Assembly (NCBI GenBank): GCA_003640385.1
Contig: RCAB01000308.1
Location: 7,846 to 71,845, forward strand
Reading direction: 5' to 3'
Origin: Setaria digitata
Taxonomy: Eukaryota > Nematoda > Chromadorea > Rhabditida > Setariidae
Length of the DNA: 64,000 nt
Shown: positions 1-11,942 of the stretch, one piece after another
Position numbering within the stretch: the stretch's first letter is position 1
How the letters are laid out: every line of letters begins with the position of its first letter
Translations under genes and position numbers: made by a program
The notes under the pieces: generated by a model
The model's input: the letters and a program-made list of their open reading frames with translations, nothing else
Told to the model about the DNA's origin: nothing
Databases searched by the model: none

Positions 1-3000
1 TTTTTTTAATCCATTGTAAAGTTTAATGCTTCATCGAATTCAAGTTAATTTACTTAACTATTCTCTTTTCAATATGAAATTTCCATTATCATTATCAACT
101 TCTTGCTCACATTTTCTTCCATCAGAAAAAAAAAAAAAAAAAAAAAAAAGTAAAGCTTTTTTATTTTTTCGCACTTTTTTTTTTTCGAATCTTTTCCATT
201 TTCTTTTTTCTCGTCTTCTTTTGACATCGAAACTCATAGTTTTTATTAATTATTGTTTACGGAATAAATCTGTAAATTTAAGCACTGTTACTGGTTTGTT
301 TCTTTGCTTCTTTGTTCTTTTTTATTATTACTCATTCTTGTAGTGTCTTATGTTCTATTTCGAATAAATTCTCTTTTTTTTTTTTGAAACTGATTCCAGA
401 AGGATAAAATCATTTTAATTAGCAATTTTCTTGATCAAGAGAATGATTATAGTTACGTTTTTTTTAAAGAGGAAAAATGAAAAAATTAAGCTACTAATAT
501 TAACAACATCATCATGAAGTACGCTGTACTCTGAATAGCTAACCACCATTTCAAAATACTTCTGGTCATTGTTATTAGATTTATAATTTTTCAAAATTTT
601 ACAGCATGGAAATGTCAAATTGTGCAATACTGAAATCGTAAAATTGTTGAAATGTGTAAAGAAAAAGCACTTAAAATAGAAATACATTTTTACGGGATAA
701 TATGTTGCAACAATTTGATCAAATGATAATTGCCCGAATAAATGGAATTATTTTTTTTTTTTCCTCGCATGTATTTCAAACATTGCTTAGCAATTATAAA
801 ATTTATGTTACAACTTACAACTGTTAACAAATAGAAAAAAAAAATCGCTTTAAAAATGACGAATTTTTTGGTTTCATTTTCCCTTGTAACAATGTCTAAT
901 GATTGAAATTTTTTTTTTTTTTTTGTTATCAAATATCCAAAAGTATTTAAACATTTTATATTTTAGTTATTAATCTATTATTGTAGCGATTTGTTTTATC
1001 TATTGTTAGAATGAATTTAGCAATGATACTTTCCAAATTTTTTTTTCTTTTTGACTCATTCTCAGGAATTATTTTAAAACAGTTATCATTAAATAAGTAT
1101 TTTTCTTGTTTTTAATAATTTTCCTTTATTAGCATTCTCAGAAACTAATTGTTAAGCTGCTAAGTTTTTTTTTCCAAAATATGTCTTTTTTTTTTTCTAG
1201 TAAAAGATATTTTAGCTGTTCCTAATAATGTTGATTGGATCAATTAATGCTCAAAATTAATTGATATGAAACATTCAAACATTACGAAATTTGCTGTATC
1301 ACCAAGAATTCTGGTGATATTTTTCGCGCTAATGAAATCGATTGGTAATAAAAATTTATGGGTTCATTTTTTGTCGTATTCGTTAGGTTATTTTTGTGAT
1401 ATTATTTTAATCAGAAAATGAATTTGACTACTGTTTGCTCACTCATTTCTCGTCCAACAAATACGATGATTTGGTGACGCCCGAACTATGCTATCAGATA
1501 TACGCCATTTACCGCTGTGCTAGTTTTTTGGTTTTTATTTTTTGCAGTTTAACAATTTAAAAAAATTTTTTAAATTTTATCTGAACACATTTTCACATTA
1601 GAGATGAGCAAAAATTAGGCAAATTACCTGAATTCCAGATAGCGAAAAATTTTTGTTACACATAGTTTAATAAGGAAATTGGCACTACAAATGATTACAA
1701 ATGCGACTCCACATGATCCTTAATTAACCAAGTATACTTAATTACTTCATCTCATTTGCTCGTTTGTTGATTTCTTGAAAATAAATAGCTTGAATTTCAT
1801 TCTCACTGCAATTTTCAGACGGTTCAAAATGACTCCTCGCTTAAATTGCTGTATGATGCCGAAATTTATTTTAATTTATGAAAAAAAGTCTAGTCTGTGG
1901 TAGAATATTTTTACTCTTTTTATCAAAAAGTTCTAGCATATTCATAAGTTATTACATGAAACTATTAGACCCTACGTTGAAAATGAGATCAGTGAAATTT
2001 TAGACCGGGTTGACTCAAATCCTGTTATCAGTATCTGAGATGATAGTATTTTTGTAATGCCTGTTATTTTTGTAAAAAAAGAAAAAGAAAAAAAAAATAC
2101 TTTTTTTTTTTTTTTATAGAATCATTGTTCCATTAAAGTTAAAGGCCTTTAAAAATTTTTTGAACACAGAAGAACACAAATTTTTGATTATAAGAATAAA
2201 CACAAACGCTATAAAGCGGCTGCGCCGTTAAGAATTCATCTTGAAAGGTTTGGTTGAAAAATGTTTATTAAAATGTATTCAAGAGTAAAGTAGTGCTAAT
2301 TGGAATGGTACAAAAATATAATGATAATTGATAAAATATAAAGCTGGAAGTCCATGTCCTATTATTGCGTAATTAAGATGCTTTGTGTCCGATATCAAAT
2401 TTAATTCAAATAAATTGTAATCAATAATTGTTTTTTTTTTTTTCCACTGAAAATGCAGTTCCTCTCCTTAAAACTTTCAGTTTCAATATTAATTATTTAG
2501 AAAACGAAGTTTTTATGATCAAATGGCAATTAAGTTTTCATATACAAAAAGTACAGTAATGTTCGGCTTGGCTAGAAATAAGTGAAACACGAAAAAAAAA
2601 AAAAGAAATTAAACAGCAGTTTTACTTTTTTTTTCCAGAATAAAATTTAATTTGTCTCAACTATAAATCGTCATTATTGACTAGATTTGCAACCAGTTTT
2701 TCATTAAAAAATAATTTCATTTCTACAAGTTCTCCTTAGCTTTTTTTCTTTCTTTACAGGCCGAAGTTCCACAAAACTTCAATCATTTTATAACTATTCA
2801 AAACAATTTCTAAGTTTGAGTTTTAATTCAATGAATTGTGTTTTAAATGAAAAAAAAAAAAATTAGAAGCGGAAGAAAAATCGAATTTTCTACTAAAAAC
2901 TAGATTTTAAACAATTGATTCATTTTGTTGGTAATGAGAAAAGAAATTGCTTTCTACTTCCAAGAAAAAAAAAAAAAAAAGAAAGCACATAGAAGGGGCA

Positions 3001-3459
3001 ATATTTTTACTTTTATTTTTTTTTTTTTAATTTCATCTTTTTATTTTTTGTATTTCACTAATAAGGAGGAAATAATTGAAATAACTCTGGTCACTGCTAG
3101 GAAGATTCCCACTAAATGTGTAATCACTAAAGTGCGTCGTTAGAAATTCTTGAATTCTTTCTTTAAGTTAACGTCACTGATAAAAAAAAAAAAATATTTG
3201 AAAAAAAAAAAAAGGAACCTTAACAAGACAACAACAAATCATTTAAGTTTAAAAAGTAACAGTCAGGCACTTTGCATTAACGAAAAGTTCAAGAAATGAA
3301 AAACAACAGAGAGAGATTGTTCATAGCGATAAAACTAGTAGAACTTAAAATTTTTAAGGGACAATTCCAGGATCGGTTCCATTTCTTGTATTCGCGAAAT
3401 CTGCTCCCCTTCTCCTTAAAGTAATCATCTTCATCAGTTCTAACATTCCGAAAAACATT
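1..3459. other. AT-rich non-coding region upstream of RAD54B
   Basis: No convincing gene was found. The stretch is AT-rich with many A and T homopolymers of 8 to 25 bases (for example the A run at about 126-148). The open frames present are short and rich in Lys/Asn/Phe, as expected from A/T runs, and show no recognisable motif. It may hold distal regulatory sequence or the 3' end of an unseen gene, but nothing in it can be named. Confidence 0.6.
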
Positions 3460-3474
3460 AATGTTATGCGAGTC

Positions 3475-3700
3475 CAAAGAAATTCATGCTTACAAGCATT
3501 TCAACCGATTTCCCCCATATATGCAAATATTTCAGGATCGGACTCGTGTGTGCAAGTATTTCAGGAACAGATTCATGTATATGAACATTTCAGGATCAGA
3601 CTCGTGTGTGCAAGTATTTCAGGAACAGATTCATGTATATGAACATTTCAGGATCAGACTCGTGTGTGGAAGTATTTCAGGAACGGAATCACGCATTGTT
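3475..3700. repeat. 58-bp minisatellite built from two 29-bp half units
   Basis: The phrase TTCAGGATC[GA]GACTCGTGTG recurs at 3531, 3589 and 3647, exactly 58 bases apart. Each 58-bp unit splits into two related 29-bp halves, both carrying ATTTCAGGA (AAGTATTTCAGGAACAGATT and AACATTTCAGGATCAGACTC). About three full units are present, with diverged flanks on both sides. The plus strand stays open across it for 80 codons, but that follows from the repeat and is not evidence of a gene. It lies about 0.9 kb before the RAD54B start. Confidence 0.85.
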
Positions 3701-4560
3701 TGAAGTGGCGGAACATTAAAATAATAGGTGGAATTCCAGTCTGATTCATTAATATCCACTAAGACTAGTATTGCTAGTCACTTCCTGCTTAGTAAAAGAT
3801 TACCCTTTAGTACTGTTTACGGACTTCAATTTCTGTTCCAAATCCGATTTATAGGTGTACGGTACTTTAACTATAAATGGGCTATGTGATACTTCGCGGT
3901 TGTCCGAGATTTTTGAATGTTATGGAGTCCTGGGATGATGGAGATGGGTGGTATGGATGGCCTGGTGTATGTGATATGTGGAGGAGGTTTATTAGTAATA
4001 GATGTCTTTCTTTCCTGGATTTCATCAGTATCTTATTAACCGCTGGTCATTTGTTATTCATTTAGTTGTAAGTATTTCAAATTTAAAAATCGTGTGAATT
4101 TCTTTTTGAATCAATTTGTAAACTAATGAGATTTACCATGCATGTGATAGCCAGTTTTATTTATGCGTTATGTTTGGTAATAAATTTGGTCCACAGTATG
4201 TTATATTATGTTACCGATGATCTGATATCAATTACCGCATTTGAGGGAATGTGGAAATTCACTGGAAAGATCGTTTTCCTGAGTAAATTGCTCTGATCTC
4301 TTGATTAGAAAGATTGATGTTTAATTTCAGTTTGCGATTTCGAAATTCAGAAACTCCCGTGGTTCTAATTTAGGAAAAATATGTCAGTTTTCAAAATTTG
4401 CCCTTTTCATACGAGAATAATTAAAATACCTAATACATTTAATCCTTTTAGTTCCCAATGATCTGCTCAGGAGTTCAAAGTATATATTCGGTTCTGCTGG
4501 TAATCCTTTACGGTTGTCAATGGATTTCTTCTTTTTTTGTAGATTTCAAGTTGATGGGCG
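3701..4560. other. 5' flank of RAD54B
   Basis: No firm feature. A short G-rich open stretch near 3877-4065 (tryptophan- and glycine-rich) could be an untranslated or alternative exon of RAD54B, but it has no family match I recognise. The region immediately before the proposed start codon at 4561 has a T-rich tract ending in TTTTTTTGTAG at about 4533-4543, compatible with a 5' exon boundary or a trans-splice acceptor. Confidence 0.4.
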
Positions 4561-7500
4561 ATGAAACGATGCTTTAGCCGCTACGGAAGTATTCATTATA
4601 CGTCAAAATCTAAGGCAGCTGATGACGGTACTATAGTAACCAGCAGCGACAACAGATTTTTGCCATCCGCAACCTGTGCTCGGACCGGTTTGCTTGACTT
4701 TGTTTGATATGTAGCATTTCGAAATTATTACGCTAGCACAAAAAAAAAAGGAGCCAAATATATGTCTCTACAGATGCTATCCTTTCTTTTTCTTTTTTCT
4801 TTATAAGCGAATTTATTTCGTCTCTTTGTATAATTTTGTTTCATTCACAGATGATGAGATGCATTACTGTTACGAAGTACTCTATGGAAAAATATCTTCA
4901 AGAACGCATAAAAGATGGCAAGATGATGGGCTTTTACTCTGTCGAGAACGATCTGTCATACTACAAGCAGAAGTATTTTTTTGAACCTATACCAGAAAAG
5001 TATTTTTTTTTTTCTTTTAAATTGGCATAAATAATTCGAGCAGCCTACAAGCGAGAAATTTAATGGGACATTTTAACAGTTTCCATTGTTTATCATATAT
5101 CTTAATGTACTCTATAATTGATACATATCCAGTGTTTCCCTCGTTTTTTTATCCTGGTCTGTGATATCATTTCATCTCTTTGTCGATTTAGATTTTCAAT
5201 CATTTAGAATGGTGAGGAAGTTGCGAGGGCAAGTGGTTATTCAATAAAGCAACTGAGTGAATTAAAGAAAGGCAGTCGTTTGAAAGTTAATAATTATGAA
5301 TTAGAAATACAAGCCGAGCGAAGTCCGCGGCAGCCTGGTACTTTTGTTTTGGAAGTCTTTTTTCCCCAAAATACTTTTTAAAATTAGAAGTCACATGTAT
5401 GGTAATGCGAATATTTTATATCATTTATTATGCCTCTTACTGATTCGGTTACAGCGGATATAGTTGTTAAAAACATTGAGAGGCAGTGGGAAGCTGATGA
5501 ATTAGCAAGAAATGATGCAACAGAAGGTGACGATAAAAGGAAACGGAAAAAAATTGCTGACCAAAATTTTATTTCACCATTATTTGGTAGAGACGATCCT
5601 TCCGACTTCGTGTTGGATGAGGTATTTATTCTTTTACTATTCTCATAGTTGAGATGAAGTACACATTGTTTTTCTTTTTCTTTCTTTTAAATTTTAAGTA
5701 ACTGTGTGTTTATCGCTGTTCCATGACCTTTTGCAAAGGAACAATATATTAGACTAAGGATGAAAAGGGTTCCTTGCGACGGATTGCTGTGGATGTGCGA
5801 ATCGCGCGTTACTTGAGGCCACACCAAAAGAATGGAATCGTTTTTCTGTACAAAAATTTAAAGGTCTTTTCGAAAGAAATTTTTTTTTTCTGTTTTAATC
5901 TTTCTCGAGTTGATAAGGGTCTAAGCTCTGACTTTTCATTTGTTAAGGGTGAACCTCACCAACTGAATTTAACTAACTTTTTTTCTCTCCTTTATTCATA
6001 AAAGAAACTGAAAATAGAAAAACTAAATTTCAAAATAGTCAAGGATATTTATGGAAAATTTTGATGCTTTTGAAGGATTCTGATGGTGGAGTTATTCTCG
6101 CTGATGAGATGGGTTTGGGCAAAAGTGTGCAAACCATTTCGTTGATAACTGCACTAATTAAGAGACGACTAAATCAAAAACCTATAATCCAGAAATGTAT
6201 GATCGTGGTACCGACGTCGCTGTTAAATAATTGGTATGCAGAATTTATAAAGTGGTCACCACAGACACAAGCATTGGTATTTTTTCCTTTTTCGAAACTT
6301 TAATTTGTGTCTGAAAGGGCTAGCTGCTTGTTTGGAACATTATAAGCTAAATATTTCAGCTGTTTCGAGTTACGAATTCAACAGACGTGGAAAAACTAAT
6401 TTCTTATCCGAAATTATCAGTGGTTATCATTATTAGTTATGAGATGGTTACACGTACCGCTGCGAAATTGTCCGCTATGCCCATTGATCTGTTAGTTTGC
6501 GATGAGGCACACAGACTTAAAAATTTAAATGGCAGACTTCGAGAACAGGTATATCTAACTGCAGATTTGGTTCAAAAGTTGAATTCCATGCAAGAAATCT
6601 AAATCAGAAGTAGAATTTCTAGCTTCAAAGTCTACATGTGCAGCGTCGTTTACTGCTGACAGGAACACCGATGCAAAATGATTTGGAGGAGTTTTATTCC
6701 TTGGTTAAATTTGCTCGACCGGATCTTTTTGGCAGTTTCTCAGAATTCAAACAGTCGTGTGAAATAGAGGTTATAGTATAAAATGTGACTTCTTGAAAAT
6801 TTTCAACATATCGATTAATGTCTTGATAAATAGTTATATAAATTAAGAATTTCACGTCTCATTTCAGTTTCGTGCTTCTTCAGCCCACATTTCCCGTGGA
6901 TCTTGGAAACAATTTAAGAAATTTATTAGACGGATAGCTGTTTAGAAAACGTGAATTACTTTCATAGAGAATGTTTCAATAACACATTGCTTGTAGCCAA
7001 CTTGTTTCAATGGACTTCTTGCCGAGGTGATGCTTCGACGAACAGCTGAAGTGAATCATGAATGGCTACCACCAAAAAGTTTATGGTTTTGATGATAAAT
7101 TTTTAAACAGAAGTAAATAATTATGCAGAAATTTCGAACTCTTTTCTGAGGCAGTTCAAGAGGGGGGCTGAGACATAAAAATGAACCGGATTCCAAGGCG
7201 TGTATGTGCAGTTTTTTACATTGGTTTTTTCCGGTTTCTTTCAGTTCATTTATTTTTATAACTGAATTCATGAAAGCATGTAGAGAAGCAGAAACTGGTA
7301 AATTGTTCGTTAATCAGTTATGTTGCAGATGATTACATAGTTTGGTGTCGACCATCCCCGTTACAATGCTCCATATATAAACGCTTAAAGAAATTCCTTA
7401 CTTATGATCACTTAACTTTAATTGACATTTTGCGAAAGTTATGTAATCATCCGTCTATTCTTTATCAGAGTATTTTAGCGAAACTTCACACCTGCAAGGT

Positions 7501-9826
7501 ATTTGTTTTACACCATCTGTTGATCAACCAATAACTTGCGGAGCGTGCTTTTTTTTAAATGGTAGTATATAGTTGTTTTCGGTCTCTCCTCCTATTTTTT
7601 TTATTTCTTGATATAGCTTGCTTTTGCAAGAATTTCAGTATTCAACTTTATCAAATACCTGAAATTTTTGAAAGTTTTCCGGCTTCTCACATTTTTACAT
7701 ATTCGATTGACAAAGTGGACGTTAATTTGAAATTTGTTTGCAGATAGAAGAAAAAGAGTTTTATACTGCACTCCTTCGGTTGTTTCCTGATTCTTACAGT
7801 GATTTTTTCCTTTCAATTGCTGACTCAGGTATCTAACTCTCCAGCTTTCTTTTCAATAAAATTTCCTTTTAGTCTTCACATTTCCTCTCTGCTAATCAAA
7901 TAAATTCATAAGAAGTATAAAGGATTTCCATTATTTCATCAGGCAAGCTAAGTGTGTTTGGTGAATTGCTGGGGTCATTTCGAGAACAGGATGAAAGAGT
8001 AGTCGTCGTCTCCAATTTCACGAAGGTATGCTTTTAATTTCAAAAAAAGAAATAATGGTTGGTGAATTCGAAGAAATTTCTTCTTTCATGTTCAAAATTA
8101 AATCTAAATGTCACGTCAGGATTATTTAGCCTTTTATTTGAGTTGAGGACTAACTACTGTGTTATCTTTTAGCGCTACTGTGGGTGTTTAACTAATTGAC
8201 TATTACGGTAAGGTGATGGAAGTAGTTTCATTCGTACGATTTTTTTTATATTTTCTTTTTCTTTAGACTCTTGATCTTTTGGAAGAACTTTGCCGAAATT
8301 TGTTTTATACCGTTCTGCGGTTGGATGGTTCGACTGAACCAAAAAAACGGATGGAAATTGTGGAAGAATTCAATTCCTTGTCGGGCACAAATTGTGCATT
8401 CTTGCTAAGTGCTAAAGCAGGTAATGTAAAATTAAATGCTTGTTTCATTTTCTGATTCACTTGATTATCATTTTACACTTGTGTCTTGCGACAGGTGGAC
8501 TTGGTTTAAATCTCATTGGTGCTAGTCGAATGATTTTATTCGATTCGGATTGGAATCCAGCAGTGGATATGCAAGCGATGGCTCGCATTTGGCGACAGGG
8601 ACAAAAAAAGCCGTGTCACATTTATAGACTTATCACCGGGGTAATATGTTTATGTTACTTGACGGGATTTTTCTTTTCACGTACATTTTTAACTCTCTCG
8701 TCATGTCATTTCCGTTTGAATCATGAATTCTGTTACAGCACTCTTTTAGGGTACTGTGGACGAAAAGATTTTGCAAAGACAAATCAAAAAAAGTAGTCTC
8801 AGTACAGTAGTTGAAATGGTTCCAGTTGAATGTAAGGTTTACTTTTATTACGGCTGCTTGTTCCAGGTTTCCACATTTTCGTACGTCTCTTTCCATATTA
8901 TTCATACAGTGCTCAGCTAAAGTATATGTTATATATCAGAAAATGGTTTGCGAAACTGTGCAAATTTGCAGCACTGACGCATTTTTCCGATGAAGAATTG
9001 CAAGATATCTTTACACTTCGTGATGAGGCTGAGTGTGAGACACATTGTTTATTGGAATGTCAGTGCGATGGATGTGGCGTTTTGCCAGAAGAGTACGAGG
9101 TGGATCAAGAAATAAGTTCCGATAAGGTTACTTGAGATTTTTATGTGGATGTAATTGTAACAAAGGTTTGTTTTATTTAATACCTTTTTAATCATAAATT
9201 GCTTATTGCTGGGGTTTGTAGAATTCACCCAAGTTGGATGTTGAGCATATTACTGGATGTAGCGGGCGGATAATAGAAAATGTTCCTCGCACATCAATTC
9301 CAGAAGATTCTGTGGAATCGATAGACGATTCTTTGATAGAAGACTGCAGCAAGTCTTTCTGTTCTAACAGTAACGAAATGTTAAATGAATCTGAAAATAA
9401 AGCACATGCAGACGATGGATTGATATCGGGGGTTTGTCGCTTTCTGCCAAATTAATCATTCAGTTTTGGGTTACAGCATATGTTAGCTACGTTGAACTTT
9501 TCATTTCTGTTTTATATTATGTAAATTCGTTTCGACTATTTTTTTACATTTAGGAAGACAGTCTCAACTCAATTTAACTAGCTCACTATGAGAGAAATAA
9601 ATTGAAGTTCACCTTTTAAGTTAATGAAGAATTGTTAACAGAGGCTTGGCCGTCTTTTACTGTGCTATTGAAACTTCAGAGCGCTTTAATGGGAACGTTG
9701 ATGCGCTGGCGGCACTATTCACCAAAACATGAGAAACAGTTTGAATTGATGAAATCCCAATCTGGTCTACAAGAATGCTGCTTAGAAGAGGTTTCATTCA
9801 TCATGAAACTAGTCTCAAATTTCTGA
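4561..9826 (+). CDS. rad-54.B: RAD54B-type Snf2 family DNA translocase
   Basis: This is a Snf2/Swi2 ATPase of the RAD54B branch, which in other animals works with RAD51 in homologous recombination in the nucleus. Exons, in phase: 4561-4687, 4851-4972, 5208-5337, 5455-5621, 5753-5863, ~6076-6276, 6360-6548, 6623-6769, 6868-6939, 6997-7078, 7329-7498, 7744-7828, 7943-8025, 8267-8420, 8495-8640, 8750-8831, 8972-9126, 9222-9369 (or 9431), 9630-9826; about 855 aa. Helicase motifs in order are LRPHQKNGI, Walker [42 protein letters not shown] and [14 protein letters not shown]54B rather than RAD54L is indicated by the N-terminal block ([16 protein letters not shown], then [13 protein letters not shown]), by [19 protein letters not shown], and by the C-terminal MRWRHY and EEVSFIM blocks. 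The start of exon 6 and the junction into the last exon are the least certain points. It converges with vps-26. Confidence 0.93.
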
Positions 9827-11942
9827 ACAGTATATACGTATCGTTTTAGAGCATTCGTTGCAGAGGCTTCGAGTTTCAAGGGTGTACTTCAAGTATGCAA
9901 GTTACTCAAGTTGCAATTTTTATCTTGCATTCTGACATTCATTCCTTAGTGGAAAGTGTTTTGTTTGAGCATATCTTAAAAAAGAAAATCCCCTTACATA
10001 TGATATTCATGCAGAAAAATTCATAATTAAATGAATTTTTCGTTTTACTCGTGTTCAATATTTCTTGTTAAATAAACGGATCCTGACAATTTTTCGAGTA
10101 ACTGTAACATCGTGATTGAAAGAAAACTGTACTTCAAGGAAAATGTTGTTCAAAATTTATGCATTCAGAATGATAAATTTGGGAAATGGACAGTAAGAAC
10201 AAAGACATGTATAAATGTAACAAGGAACAAGCGGCGAGAAAGTTCAGTACAAAAGGATTTTGAGTCAGGTCGAGCGGGGATAGTTACTGAAAGTATCACA
10301 AAATGGAAGCTTGAACCGTAAAGATAAGAGAAATATCATAATAATAAAAAGTGGATGGCATGCATTTTTTTAAAGGCTATTCCTGAAGCTAGTACTTTTG
10401 GAAAAATAACGGCGGTAACGAATAAAAAAAACTGGGGCACCCGTCCACCTTATTAACAAGAACAATATTTACTTCAAGAACTGATAAAAGGAATGAATTC
10501 CGAAATGTTCAGCATGTTGGCTTAGGTGGTAAATGAATAACAATGAAATGGTGAATGCTAGTCCTCCGAGTCAGAGAAGCGAAATACCACTTCAAACTAC
10601 TGTATCACCTAAGCAAAAACATGATAACGTAAATTTACAGCACCGATATGCAACTCGAACTTTAAGAATACGTCTGGGAAGCGAGAACAGTTAGCTTTTA
10701 AAGCGAATGTTAACTATATGGAATTGAAAGGTCTCCGAAGACGACGCTTGGAAGCAATCGCAGTCATACGATGAAATACAGTATGTGACTAGCATTAGGA
10801 AATTTCGAACTTCACAATACTTCTCTTGCAATAACAAATTGACTATACCAACTAAGCCTTATTTTGGAATGAAAGCAATGGAGAAATGTTTTTAATACAA
10901 TAAAGTGAATTTCATATTTGCAGGACACATGCCAATTATGCTGACTTTCCGAAGTTTTAAAACAGAATATATCAAGAAAACAAATAAGTATACAGGAATA
11001 AAAATAAAGTAGTCTGAAATTGTTTTCAAGTGTTCGTGTAATGCTGACAACAAGGAAGAGCTCGAAGAGCCACAATAAGGCACGAATTAAACATTTGTAA
11101 TCAACGCTACAATATTTCAGTGATCCGGCTAGAATTTATCCCAGCGAAACTTAAGAAAACAAAATTCCCGTTTTTCGAAATCAAAGTGATTTTTGCTACA
11201 TCATCCAGATCGAAAACAAGAGAAAACAAGAATGCAAATTACAGAAACTGCTCCTCCCTACACCCGCTTGAAGAACTGAGAAGCAACAGCGGTGTACAAT
11301 CAAGGAGAGCAGGACATCCTGATCGGACATAATTATATATAAATTGTAGTGTTACAGAGAAACATTAGATTTTCTAATTTCAATCTAGAAAGAATTTGGT
11401 TTCTCACCTTATTTGGTTACATGAAACAGCTATTTCTAAATCCATCCTTCTACAGATCAATACTTTGTAAAATGGTACATAAGAAATCAACTTTAAGGTT
11501 TTAAAATAAAGTGGAAAAGAGGAACAGAGATTGCCAAAGACGACCATCTCAAAAAATATGACGTAGAAAAGTCCTTCAGAAGTAAGAACATAGTGCACTA
11601 ATACTAAAATGCCCAAATTAAAATGACAAACAGGTGAATAAACGAAAAATTTTAAATGGTCGTAACTACAAATTATTCACACACTTCCCAAGAATAACCA
11701 ATGAGTAGGCATGTTTAGTGACGAGTAATTAATATGGAACACTGATTTTTAAAACAGTCTAATTTCCTGGATATTGTATTAAAACCATCCACTTATAGAG
11801 CAACCTTAAAAATAAATAATATGCACAGAGATGATTCACTTAAATGAAAAAAGTACAATAATGGGAAATAGAAAAATTTAGAACAAAAGCGAAAAGACAC
11901 AGTGTATGCGGTATTTTCTTTCCCTTGGCTCAAAAGTCAAAA
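9827..11942. other. Convergent intergenic region (RAD54B / VPS26 3' flanks)
   Basis: Both neighbouring genes end into this 2.1-kb stretch, so it should hold two 3' untranslated regions. An AATAAA lies at about 10072, downstream of the RAD54B stop. Several 60-90 codon open frames exist on both strands, but none shows a domain, splice-consistent neighbours or conserved composition. I see no supported gene here. Confidence 0.5.

Noticed and set aside
3877..4065. Trp/Gly-rich open frame (+)
   Set aside because: No match recognised and no splice junction that extends RAD54B in phase; kept only as a possible untranslated exon.
4836..5030. 64-codon open frame (+) over the second RAD54B exon
   Set aside because: The other frame ([16 protein letters not shown]) matches RAD54B and joins neighbouring exons in phase; this one is a shadow.
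10112..10321. 69-codon Lys/Arg/Asn-rich open frame (+) after RAD54B
   Set aside because: No domain, and RAD54B already ends with its conserved C-terminal block at 9826.
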